Shown: positions 5,863-11,344 of the stretch, in pieces
How the letters are laid out: the number at the start of each line of letters is the position of its first letter
Position numbering within the stretch: the stretch's first letter is position 1
Assembly: GCA_946479725.1 (NCBI GenBank)
Contig: CAMLHB010000063.1
Location: forward strand, 1-11,344
Length of the DNA: 11,344 nucleotides
Direction: 5' to 3'
Source of the DNA: an uncultured Actinomycetes bacterium
GTDB lineage: Bacteria; Actinomycetota; Thermoleophilia; Solirubrobacterales; 70-9
Made by a program: the position numbers and the translations under genes
Notes under the pieces: generated by a model
Database searches by the model: none
Seen by the model: the letters and a program-made list of their open reading frames with translations, nothing else
Told to the model about the DNA's origin: nothing

Positions 5863-6554
5863 ATCCGGAGAACGTCGAGAACGCCATCAGGGAGCACGGC
5901 CGGGCGATCTCCCGCATACGGCCCGCGAGCCATGAGGTGCGCGCGGCTCTCGCCTGGAAGAACCAGCGGGCCGGTCGCCGGCGCACCTCCCGCCAGGGCC
6001 TTTCTGCTTTCGCGGCTGGTATCGCCTGCCTGCTGCTGGGGGGTGCGGTGGCCACCGCAGGCACGAGCGTGCTCGCCCCGGCGCTCGACGTCTTCTTCGC
6101 CGGTGGGGGTCCGCCGGGGCGAAGCCTGCCGGCGAGCGAGATTCCGAGCTGGCTTCAGCCGGAGCCGGGGTTCAACGCGCCCGACAAGGTCTCCGTGATC
6201 GCGAGCGACGGCCGCGAGCACCTCTACACCTACCGCCAGGGTGGTTCGCTCTGCTTCGACTACGGGCATCACGTTGGCGATTGCCGCAGCCCGGCCGAAT
6301 GGCGTCAAGCATTGGAGGACGAGCCCTGGATCCTGACGCCACCGCTCGGCAGGTTTACCTTTTTCGGGCTGGTCGACGCAAAGGTCACCTCGGTCAGGGT
6401 CGACTACGCCGCCGGCCCACCAGCCGAAGTTGCGGTTGGCGAAGGCGGCTTCGTGCTAGACGTCGACCCGACCCGCGACCCGCAGCGGATCGTCGCCCTC
6501 GACGCCTCGGGCAATGTGGTGGTCTCTCGATCTCTGTCGGGAGACTCGCCCTAG
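5859..6554 (+). CDS. Single-pass membrane protein, probable anti-sigma factor or sigma-linked sensor
   Basis: A 231-aa protein. A charged cytoplasmic N-terminus (1-46) with helix-forming sequence precedes one membrane segment at about 47-68 (LSAFAAGIACLLLGGAVATAG), then an extracytoplasmic domain of about 160 residues. That domain holds Cys132 and Cys142, which could form a disulfide, and ends in IVALDASGNVVVSRSL, a small beta-rich pattern. The ATG overlaps the sigma stop (ATGA) and has GGAGG 7 bases upstream, so the two products should be made together. No zinc-binding HxxxCxxC of the ZAS type is present, so anti-sigma activity is inferred from topology and gene order only. The stop lies 3 bp from the convergent DUF202 gene. 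Confidence 0.72.
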   Translation: MNPENVENAIREHGRAISRIRPASHEVRAALAWKNQRAGRRRTSRQGLSAFAAGIACLLLGGAVATAGTSVLAPALDVFFAGGGPPGRSLPASEIPSWLQPEPGFNAPDKVSVIASDGREHLYTYRQGGSLCFDYGHHVGDCRSPAEWRQALEDEPWILTPPLGRFTFFGLVDAKVTSVRVDYAAGPPAEVAVGEGGFVLDVDPTRDPQRIVALDASGNVVVSRSLSGDSP

Positions 6555-6557
6555 GCC

Positions 6558-6944
6558 TCAGTCCACCAGGATCAGCACCGCCGTCAATAGCCCGAGCGCC
6601 ATCGCGGTGGCGGTGAGAGCAATCAGCGGCTTCGGAGAGGCTTCATGGAAGCGGCCTTCGCGCAGCGCTTTTTCCATCGCGTTGCGGTTGGCGGTCCCGT
6701 AGCCGAGGGCGAAGATCCCCCAGAGGGCGAAGCCGACCCCGGCGACGACGTAGGGCCAGCTCGACGAGGTCTTGCTCAGCTCCGGCACCACCCGGCCGAC
6801 CCCGAGCGCCACGGCCATCGCCGTCAGCCCGGTCCGCCACCAGGCCAACTGCGTCCGCTCCCCCGCCAAGTAGGTGCGGCGGCTGGCATCGACCAACTGG
6901 GCCGGATTGGGGTCAGGCGTTGCCAGGGGCTCCTGCTTTGCCAT
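6558..6944 (-). CDS. DUF202 (YidH-family) inner-membrane protein
   Basis: A 128-aa protein with three predicted membrane segments (about 38-55, 64-83 and 106-126). The signature RRTYLAGERTQLAWWRTGL (22-40) carries the RxxLAxERTxLAWxRT motif that defines DUF202. The family's biochemical role is not established. The ATG start lies inside the end of the exporter gene, overlapping by 32 bp in another frame, with TAGG at 8 bases as a modest ribosome binding site. It is thus the third gene of the padR-mmpL-DUF202 operon and its product probably works with, or in the same membrane context as, the exporter. It converges on the sigma cassette with only 3 bp between stops and no recognisable terminator there. 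Confidence 0.9.
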   Translation of the reverse strand: MAKQEPLATPDPNPAQLVDASRRTYLAGERTQLAWWRTGLTAMAVALGVGRVVPELSKTSSSWPYVVAGVGFALWGIFALGYGTANRNAMEKALREGRFHEASPKPLIALTATAMALGLLTAVLILVD

Positions 6945-9066
6945 ACCCCGAACCTACCTCGCTGACCCCCCACCGTTCGTGCAACCGGCGCAAAGGCCGC
7001 GGCGCCCACCAGTTCCACTTGCCGAGCAGCTCCATCAGGGAGGGGACGAGGAGGGCGCGGATGATGCTGGCGTCGATCAGCACCGCCAGCGCCGTGCCGA
7101 CGCCGTTCTCCTTGATGAAGATGATCTTCGAGGTGGCGAAGGCGCCCATCGCGACGGCGAAGAGGAGGGCCGCGGCGGTGACGATGCGGCCGGTCCGCTC
7201 GAGGCCGATCGCCACCGACTCCGAGTCCGAGGCGCCGTTGTCGCGCGCCTCCTTGATCCGGCTGAGCAGGAAGACGGCGTAGTCGGTGGAGAGGCCGAAG
7301 GCGACGGCGAAGAGCAGGATCGGCATCGTCTGCTCGATCGCCCCGGGGCTCGAGTAGTCGAGGAAGCCTTCGAGCCGGCCGTCCTGGAAGATCAGCACTA
7401 GCAGCCCGAAGACGGCGCTGAGGTTGAGGAAGTTCATCAGCAGGGACTTGATCGGCAGCACCACCGAACCGGTCATCAGGAAGAGGATCACCAGGGTCGC
7501 CGCGATCACGATCGCCAGCGCGATCGGCAGGTGCCGCTCGAGGCTCGACTGGAAATCGACGAAATCGGCGGTGGCGCCGCTGACCATCACCGTCGTCCCC
7601 GCCGGGGGCTGGAGGTCGCGGATCGCGCGCACCGTCGACTGGCTCTCTTCCGAGGCGAAGGGGTGGGCGGAGATCGCTCGGACCGCGGTGACGCCGCCGG
7701 CAAGGCGCTGCGGCGGCGCCACTTCGGCGACTCCTTCCACCTTGCGCGCCGCCGCCGCGACCGCAGCTGCCGCCTTCGGGCCGCCGCCTTCGACGTCGAG
7801 CCAGATCGGCGTGTCGTGGTAGGGCGGGAACTGCTGGCTGACCGTGTCGTAGGCCTGGCGGGCGCTCGCCGACTTCGGCAGCACGGTTGGGTCGACGGTG
7901 TTGAACTTGATCCCGAAGAAGGGCAGCCCGAGGACGATCAGGAAGAGGGCGCTGAGGGTCGCGACCGGGACCGGCCGCCGCATTACAAAGCGGGAGAGCC
8001 GGTACCAGAAGCCCGCCTGGGCGGGGCGGGCGTCGGCCTCGGCCCGCCGCTGCAGGAACTTCGGGGCGCCGGCGTTGACGCGGTTGCCGAGCAGGGACAG
8101 CACCGCTGGCAGCACGGTCAGCGAGATCAGCGCCGCGAACAGGGCAACCAGCGAGCCGCCGAGGCCCATCGAGTAGAGGAAGCGCTGCGGGAAGACGAGC
8201 AGCGAGGCCAGCGCCGCCGCCACCGTCAGCGAGGAGAAGAAGACGGTGCGCCCGGCGGTGCCGAGGACCCGGCGCATCGCCTCCAATCCCGGCCCGCTCT
8301 TGGCGATCTCCTCGCGGTAGCGGGAGACGATGAAGAGGCTGTAGTCGATCGCCAGCCCGAGCCCGAGGGCCGTGGTCAGGTTGAGGGCGAAGATCGAGAT
8401 CGAGCCGAATTCGCTGGCGATTCGCAGGATCAGGAAGGTGCCGACGATCGCCAGGCCGCCGATCATCAGCGGCAGGACCGAGGCGACGAGGCTGCGGAAG
8501 AAGAGCAGCGAGAGCAGGAAGAGCAGCGGGAAGGCGAGCATCTCCGCTTTGCGCAGGTCTTCCTCGACCTGCTTGTTGACCTGCTCCTGGGCGACCGCGA
8601 AGCCGCCGACGAGGACTCCGGGCTTGCCTTCGAGCTGGTCGGCGACGTCGGCGCCGGCTTCCTGCACCTCCTTGTCTTCGGTCGCCTTCAGGGCCACCGC
8701 GAAGTAGGTGGAGTCGCCGTCGCGGGCGACGAAGGCGGGGGAGTGGGTGTCGTAGTAGCCGGTGACCGAGGCGACGTCGCCGCGCTGGCGGACTTCGGCT
8801 TCCAGCGCCTCTACCCGCTGCCGGGTCGCCGGCTTGGCGACGGGCGCGTTCTCGACCACGGCGATCACCGCCGGCACCCGCAGCCCGGCGTCCTCCAGCC
8901 GTTCCTGCGCCTGCACGGTCTCGGTCGCCGGGTCGTCGGCGCCGTAGGGGTCGAGCCGGTTGGCGACGCCGCCGCCGATCGCCCCCGCGACGAGGGAGAA
9001 GACGAGCGCCGCCAGGCCCACCCGTTTGGCCCTGCTGTTCGCGAGCCTTGCCAGAGAATCGAACAT
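6913..9066 (-). CDS. MmpL-type RND superfamily exporter
   Basis: A 717-aa protein with the twelve-segment RND layout in two halves. TM1 is at about 17-35, followed by an extracytoplasmic domain (36-172), TM2-6 (about 176-325), a cytoplasmic loop, TM7 (about 366-385), a second extracytoplasmic domain (386-508) and TM8-12 (about 513-682). Both proton-relay motifs are present: GLAIDYSLFIVSRYREE (237-253, D241-Y242) and GLSTDYAVFLLSRIKE (591-606, D595-Y596), the MmpL hallmark. Substrates in this family include lipids and hydrophobic compounds; here it is unknown. The frame is open to 9138, but ATG 9066 is chosen because AAGGAG lies 6 bases upstream and the MmpL N-terminus starts there. Its A overlaps the padR TGA, so translation is coupled. 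Control by the PadR protein is inferred. Confidence 0.93.
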   Translation of the reverse strand: MFDSLARLANSRAKRVGLAALVFSLVAGAIGGGVANRLDPYGADDPATETVQAQERLEDAGLRVPAVIAVVENAPVAKPATRQRVEALEAEVRQRGDVASVTGYYDTHSPAFVARDGDSTYFAVALKATEDKEVQEAGADVADQLEGKPGVLVGGFAVAQEQVNKQVEEDLRKAEMLAFPLLFLLSLLFFRSLVASVLPLMIGGLAIVGTFLILRIASEFGSISIFALNLTTALGLGLAIDYSLFIVSRYREEIAKSGPGLEAMRRVLGTAGRTVFFSSLTVAAALASLLVFPQRFLYSMGLGGSLVALFAALISLTVLPAVLSLLGNRVNAGAPKFLQRRAEADARPAQAGFWYRLSRFVMRRPVPVATLSALFLIVLGLPFFGIKFNTVDPTVLPKSASARQAYDTVSQQFPPYHDTPIWLDVEGGGPKAAAAVAAAARKVEGVAEVAPPQRLAGGVTAVRAISAHPFASEESQSTVRAIRDLQPPAGTTVMVSGATADFVDFQSSLERHLPIALAIVIAATLVILFLMTGSVVLPIKSLLMNFLNLSAVFGLLVLIFQDGRLEGFLDYSSPGAIEQTMPILLFAVAFGLSTDYAVFLLSRIKEARDNGASDSESVAIGLERTGRIVTAAALLFAVAMGAFATSKIIFIKENGVGTALAVLIDASIIRALLVPSLMELLGKWNWWAPRPLRRLHERWGVSEVGSGYGKAGAPGNA

Positions 9067-9614
9067 CAACCGCTCCTTTCCTCGAGAGCGGAGTCCAGAA
9101 GCCGCGCTTCCATCCGCTCGCACCAATCCGCGAACCACTCCATGAACTCCAGTCCTCCCTCGAGGACGATCATCGGGAAGGGATCTTCGATCTCCTCTTT
9201 CAGCTCTTTCAGGGTCAGCAGCTGCCGGTGGACCGCATGCCGCCGCTCCCGCATCGAGCGCAGGATCGCCAGCGCCTCCTCACGCGGCAGGGCGTCGGCG
9301 AAGAACAGCTTCAACAGCCCTTCGTCGCGCATCTCGAAGGTCTCGGGCTCCTGTCGCAGCCAGGCCCGCAGCTCCTCCTCGCCGTCTTCGGTGATCTCGT
9401 AGACGGTCCGCTTACGCCCCCCGGTGGGGACGTCGCGGCCGACCACCAGCCCGGCCTCGGAGAGTCGTTTCAACTCGGGGTAGATCTGCCCATAGCTGGC
9501 CGCCCAGAAGAATCGCGTCGAGTTGTCGACGATCGCCTTGATCTCATATCCAGATCGCGGTTCGTTGCGGACGAACCCAAGGATCACGTAGGCGGTGGCG
9601 CTGAGCTGCTCCAT
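9066..9614 (-). CDS. PadR-family transcriptional regulator
   Basis: A 182-aa protein from ATG 9614. The N-terminal winged helix reads LSATAYVILGFVRNEPRSGYEI (4-25), then FFWAASYGQIYPELKRLSEAGLV (35-57), and the wing GGRKRTVYEITEDGEEELRAWL (65-86), the classical PadR pattern. The C-terminal helices (about 100-175) resemble the dimerisation part of Vtr/PadR subfamily 1. The frame could start 12 codons earlier at 9650, but homology begins at MEQLSATAY and the promoter lies between the two, so 9614 is preferred. PadR proteins mostly repress a neighbouring transporter gene and themselves in response to a ligand. The adjoining mmpL gene and the inverted repeat over its own promoter fit that role exactly. 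Confidence 0.93.
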   Translation of the reverse strand: MEQLSATAYVILGFVRNEPRSGYEIKAIVDNSTRFFWAASYGQIYPELKRLSEAGLVVGRDVPTGGRKRTVYEITEDGEEELRAWLRQEPETFEMRDEGLLKLFFADALPREEALAILRSMRERRHAVHRQLLTLKELKEEIEDPFPMIVLEGGLEFMEWFADWCERMEARLLDSALEERSG

Positions 9615-9622
9615 GTAGCGGC

Positions 9623-9650
9623 AATATATATCGTTTCGATATATCTGCAA
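9623..9650 (-). promoter_or_regulatory. padR operon promoter (TTGCAG-16-TATATT)
   Basis: On the minus strand TTGCAG (9650-9645) and TATATT (9628-9623) are separated by 16 bases, a good sigma-A type promoter. Transcription would begin near 9616-9618, only a few bases before ATG 9614, so the message would be almost leaderless. No Shine-Dalgarno precedes this ATG, which agrees. Confidence 0.6.
9626..9644. promoter_or_regulatory. Inverted-repeat operator, probable PadR binding site
   Basis: ATATATCG (9626-9633), TTT, CGATATAT (9637-9644) is a perfect 8-3-8 inverted repeat in otherwise GC-rich DNA. It fills the spacer and part of the -10 of the padR promoter, where a bound dimer would block transcription. 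AT-rich palindromes over the promoter are typical of PadR autoregulation. Assignment to this PadR is by position. Confidence 0.65.
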
Positions 9651-9651
9651 G

Positions 9652-9667
9652 TGTGATTGCTATCACA
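9652..9667. promoter_or_regulatory. Perfect CRP-type palindrome
   Basis: TGTGATTGCTATCACA matches TGTGA-N6-TCACA exactly and has 6-bp perfect arms. Its centre, 9659.5, is about 42-43 bases upstream of the predicted padR start site, the class II activator position, and about 72 bases upstream of the predicted start of the divergent peptidase gene. A CRP-family cAMP receptor protein is the expected binder. The protein is not in the window. Confidence 0.6.
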
Positions 9668-9719
9668 AAACGAGTTCGGAGCACAGAGAGGACCGAAAGG
9701 AATCGTCCGCAAGGGGTCG

Positions 9720-9725
9720 TATAGT
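9720..9725 (+). promoter_or_regulatory. -10 box for the ImmA/IrrE-type peptidase gene
   Basis: TATAGT lies 10 bases before ATG 9736, with no Shine-Dalgarno between. This fits a very short leader. No good -35 is seen at 17 bases, so activation by an upstream factor is possible. Confidence 0.45.
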
Positions 9726-9735
9726 CCGTCGGGCT

Positions 9736-10245
9736 ATGACGACGAGTCCGGACAAGGCTGCTACCGAGCTCCTAAGAACCGTATGGGCCCCTGATGGACG
9801 GCCTGCTTACCCCATCGATCCGGCAAAGATCGCCGAAGCTCTCGGGCTGAAGGTCTACGCGGCGGATCTCCAAATCGATGTGTCCGGCATGCTCGTCAAA
9901 CACCCGGCGCGTGATCCTGAGATTTACATCAACGGCCGCGACAGCAAGAACCGGCAGCGATTTTCCTGTGCACATGAGCTTGGGCACTACATCAAGCGAT
10001 CCTCCGAAGAGGTTCAGACCACCGAGGAGGGTTGGGAGTACATAGACCTTCGCAGCCCACTGTCTGCGACCGGGCAGGATCCCGACGAGGTTTGGGCCAA
10101 CCGCTTTGCTGCAGCCTTATTGATGCCAGCTGATCTTGTGAAGGAAGTGCATACGGAGGTCTCAGAGCCTGCCGCTCTGGCCTATGAGTTTGGGGTTTCT
10201 TCCGACGCGATGAACTTCCGGTTGCAGAATCTCGACTTGAAGTGA
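9736..10245 (+). CDS. ImmA/IrrE-type zinc metallopeptidase (COG2856-like)
   Basis: A 169-aa protein. The zinc motif HELGH at 80-84 sits in FSCAHELGHYIKR, and Glu118 in DEVWANRFAAALLMP is the expected third ligand; both are family hallmarks, as is YPIDPAKIAEALGLKVY (25-41). ImmA cleaves phage or ICE repressors, and IrrE/PprI cleaves the repressor DdrO after DNA damage. No XRE-type repressor lies in the window, so the substrate is unknown. The gene has lower GC and a freer codon mix than its neighbours, suggesting acquisition. Its stop overlaps the GTG start of the two-TM gene (GTGA), so the two are translationally coupled. It is transcribed divergently from padR. The start follows a TATAGT box and has no Shine-Dalgarno. 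A protein-quality role is possible, but regulated cleavage is the commoner theme. Confidence 0.9.
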   Translation: MTTSPDKAATELLRTVWAPDGRPAYPIDPAKIAEALGLKVYAADLQIDVSGMLVKHPARDPEIYINGRDSKNRQRFSCAHELGHYIKRSSEEVQTTEEGWEYIDLRSPLSATGQDPDEVWANRFAAALLMPADLVKEVHTEVSEPAALAYEFGVSSDAMNFRLQNLDLK

Positions 10246-10580
10246 CCGACGTGCCTTCCGGCGGGGCCTCGCCAGGAACCTCGCGTTCTGAAGCCTTCCT
10301 GCAAGGAGTCCAAGCCCATAAAGCAAGTTTCGACGGGCTCAACCGGCAAAAACGGAAAAACGAAGTTGATCTTCATCGTCGGGTCGGGAATGGGGCCCTC
10401 CTTCTGATGGTCGCCCAGCTTCTCATTGCCGACACGGCTTTCTACATCTACGGATTCCAGAACGGCTGGCAGATTCCGACGGCTGCGATTACCACGTGGC
10501 TGGCCGCAACGGTGATTCAGATCGTCGGGGTTGTCCTTGTGATTGCGAAGAATCTGTTCCCTTCCGTGACTGAACCTTGA
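10242..10580 (+). CDS. Small two-TM membrane protein coupled to the peptidase
   Basis: A 112-aa protein that I do not recognise as a named family. Residues 1-48 are polar and helical with basic KRKNEVDLHRR just before the membrane. TM1 is about 50-70 (GALLLMVAQLLIADTAFYIY), a short loop GFQNGWQIPTA follows, and TM2 is about 82-103 (AITTWLAATVIQIVGVVLVIAK). The GTG start overlaps the peptidase stop by 4 bases. Helix plus two-TM proteins act as membrane effectors in several defence systems (SLATT-like proteins, for example), and the peptidase could control it. This is inference from size, topology and coupling. It could equally be a membrane anchor or a structural partner. The base composition resembles the peptidase gene. 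Confidence 0.75.
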   Translation: MTDVPSGGASPGTSRSEAFLQGVQAHKASFDGLNRQKRKNEVDLHRRVGNGALLLMVAQLLIADTAFYIYGFQNGWQIPTAAITTWLAATVIQIVGVVLVIAKNLFPSVTEP

Positions 10581-10590
10581 GCACGTCGCG

Positions 10591-10596
10591 TATGGT
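10591..10596 (+). promoter_or_regulatory. Possible -10 box for the 78-aa gene
   Basis: TATGGT lies in the 53-bp gap after the two-TM gene, about 38 bases before ATG 10634. A GTGACT-like -35 (10566-10571) is 19 bases upstream. Weak motif match only. Confidence 0.25.
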
Positions 10597-10633
10597 CACT
10601 CCGTAGCCCGAGAGAGGAAAGAGAGGACTGCAG

Positions 10634-10870
10634 ATGTCGCTTGACCAGAGCAAGGTCGGCCGGGTCGTGGCCGAACAGATGGAGGCGATCGAGAACGACT
10701 ACGGCGACGACTGCGAAATCGGCGACGTCTGCACGATCGTCGAGGTAGTCGGGCCGCACGGGTCGCACGTGCGGGTGCGGAGCAGCGACATGCGGCCGCA
10801 CAGCGGCCTGGGGCTGATCCGAATGGCCGAACAGGCAATGCTCGGCAACCTTGGGGGCGCGGCCGAGTAG
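10634..10870 (+). CDS. Small acidic protein of unknown function
   Basis: A 78-aa soluble protein. An acidic helix (KVGRVVAEQMEAIENDYGDDCE, about 7-28) is followed by strands DVCTIVEVVG and SHVRVRSSDMR (31-53) and a helix LIRMAEQAMLGNLGG. GAGAGG 7 bases before the ATG is a good ribosome binding site, and third codon positions are GC-rich, so the gene looks real and native. It lies 51 bp before aspartate kinase on the same strand. I recognise no family and assign no function. No membrane segment, signal peptide or metal motif is seen. Confidence 0.75.
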   Translation: MSLDQSKVGRVVAEQMEAIENDYGDDCEIGDVCTIVEVVGPHGSHVRVRSSDMRPHSGLGLIRMAEQAMLGNLGGAAE

Positions 10871-10876
10871 GGCTTT

Positions 10877-10894
10877 GCCGGGCGCTGGCCCGGC
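10877..10894. other. GC-rich hairpin between the 78-aa gene and ask
   Basis: GCCGGGC (10877-10883), loop GCTG, GCCCGGC (10888-10894) is a perfect 7-bp stem. No T-tract follows, so it is not a standard intrinsic terminator. It could be a weak terminator or mRNA end-stabilising structure. Confidence 0.45.
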
Positions 10895-10906
10895 GCGGTG
10901 TCCGAC

Positions 10907-10912
10907 TATCCT
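10907..10912 (+). promoter_or_regulatory. -10 box for ask
   Basis: TATCCT (TANNNT type) lies 9 bases before ATG 10922, with no clear Shine-Dalgarno. It suggests a near-leaderless start for ask separate from the 78-aa gene. Confidence 0.4.
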
Positions 10913-10921
10913 CAGGCGTCG

Positions 10922-11344
10922 ATGACTGGGGATGGGTCCGACATCGTCGTGATGAAGTTCGGCGGCACCTCCGTCGCCGGCGCCGAGCAGATCAAGCGCG
11001 CCGCGGCGCGGATCGTCGCCGCGCGCGAGGCGGGCAGCCGCGTCGTCGCCGTGCTCTCAGCCCGCGGCAAGACGACCGACCAATTGGTTGAGCAGGCGCA
11101 CGAGATCTCCGAGCGCCCGGTCGCCCGGGAGATGGACCTGCTGCTCTCGACCGGGGAGCGGATCTCCTGCGCGCTCTGCGCGATGGCGATCCACGACATG
11201 GGCCACGAGGCGATCTCGCTGACCGGCTCGCAGGCCGGGATCGTCACGGACACCTCCCACACCCGGGCGAAGATCATCGACGTCAGGGCCGAGCGGATCA
11301 GGGAGACGCTGGAAGAGGACCGGATCGTCCTCGTCGCCGGCTTC
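10922..11344 (+). CDS. ask: Aspartate kinase, N-terminal part (runs off right edge)
   Basis: 141 codons to the window edge with no stop; full-length enzymes are about 400-460 aa, so about two thirds is missing, including the ACT regulatory domains. It phosphorylates L-aspartate with ATP, the first step towards lysine, threonine, methionine and diaminopimelate. Visible motifs of the amino acid kinase fold: MKFGGTSV (11-18, the KFGGTS nucleotide loop), VVAVLSARGKTTDQL, LLLSTGERIS, and ISLTGSQAGIVTDTSHTRAKI, the aspartate-binding segment. ATG 10922 places ten residues before KFGG; ATG 10952 directly before KFGG is an alternative. In many actinobacteria it pairs with asd downstream, which is outside the window. 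Confidence 0.95.
   Translation, partial: MTGDGSDIVVMKFGGTSVAGAEQIKRAAARIVAAREAGSRVVAVLSARGKTTDQLVEQAHEISERPVAREMDLLLSTGERISCALCAMAIHDMGHEAISLTGSQAGIVTDTSHTRAKIIDVRAERIRETLEEDRIVLVAGF

Noticed and set aside
5859..6554. Classical zinc-binding anti-sigma (ZAS) domain
   Set aside because: The cytoplasmic N-terminus has no HxxxCxxC; the only noted Cys pair is outside the membrane, so the anti-sigma call rests on context.
7531..9402. A 623-codon plus-strand open frame opposite the mmpL and padR genes
   Set aside because: Its product is a low-complexity Arg/Gly/Asp/Glu-rich string with no fold, as expected from the antisense of GC-rich codons; the minus strand encodes clear RND and PadR proteins.
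9652..9667. FNR-type site reading of the palindrome
   Set aside because: FNR sites are TTGAT-N4-ATCAA; this one has GTGAT-N4-ATCAC, which fits CRP better.
9736..10580. Prophage or integrative-element remnant around the ImmA-like gene
   Set aside because: No integrase, XRE repressor, att-like repeat or phage structural gene is visible; only base composition and the peptidase family hint at mobility.

Overview
The window is high-GC DNA with mostly G/C third codon positions, GTG and TTG starts, and the order dnaX-ybaB-recR followed by a GGDEF-like gene, with an aspartate kinase at the right edge. This suggests a high-GC Gram-positive actinobacterium. The style of the proteins (MmpL exporter, small single-pass extracytoplasmic proteins, degenerate GGDEF beside recR) recalls Thermoleophilia/Solirubrobacterales, but that placement comes from memory of the families and was not searched.

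Layout, left to right. (1) 1-655, minus strand: the N-terminal 218 codons of a GT-C/family-39-like membrane glycosyltransferase that runs off the left edge; a perfect 28-bp terminator-like palindrome sits at the edge. (2) 721-3377, plus: a tight replication and repair operon of dnaX (clamp loader gamma/tau), ybaB (nucleoid-associated protein) and recR, with zero or negative spacing. (3) 3470-4267, plus: a GGDEF-fold protein whose active-site motif is lost. (4) 4378-6554, plus: a MerR-type regulator with a B12-binding-like C-terminus that appears to lack the cobalamin ligand, an ECF-type sigma factor, and a single-pass membrane protein that is probably its anti-sigma factor. (5) 6558-9614, minus: an operon padR - mmpL-type RND exporter - DUF202 membrane protein, converging on the sigma cassette with a 3-bp gap. 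(6) 9736-10580, plus: an ImmA/IrrE-type zinc peptidase overlapping a small two-TM protein gene, with visibly lower GC and freer codon use than its neighbours. (7) 10634-10870: a 78-aa acidic protein of unknown function. (8) 10922 to the right edge: the N-terminus of aspartate kinase.

Regulatory layer: the 121-bp divergent region between padR and the peptidase gene is dense. It holds an AT-rich 8-3-8 inverted repeat lying over a good padR promoter, a perfect CRP-type palindrome just upstream of it, and a separate -10 box for the peptidase gene. Several genes (dnaX, padR, the peptidase, ask) have a -10-like hexamer only 8-12 bases before the start codon and no clear Shine-Dalgarno, suggesting near-leaderless transcripts.

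Most unusual signals: two related hairpin-forming repeats embedded in frame in the linkers of dnaX and the GGDEF-like gene; a degenerate GGDEF domain that keeps an RxxD I-site-like motif; the LitR/LitS-like regulator-sigma-membrane cassette with missing cofactor ligands; and the peptidase/two-TM pair as a candidate accessory (possibly defence) module.

No gene-free stretch exceeds about 125 bases. No tRNA, rRNA, CRISPR array, insertion sequence or integrase was seen.
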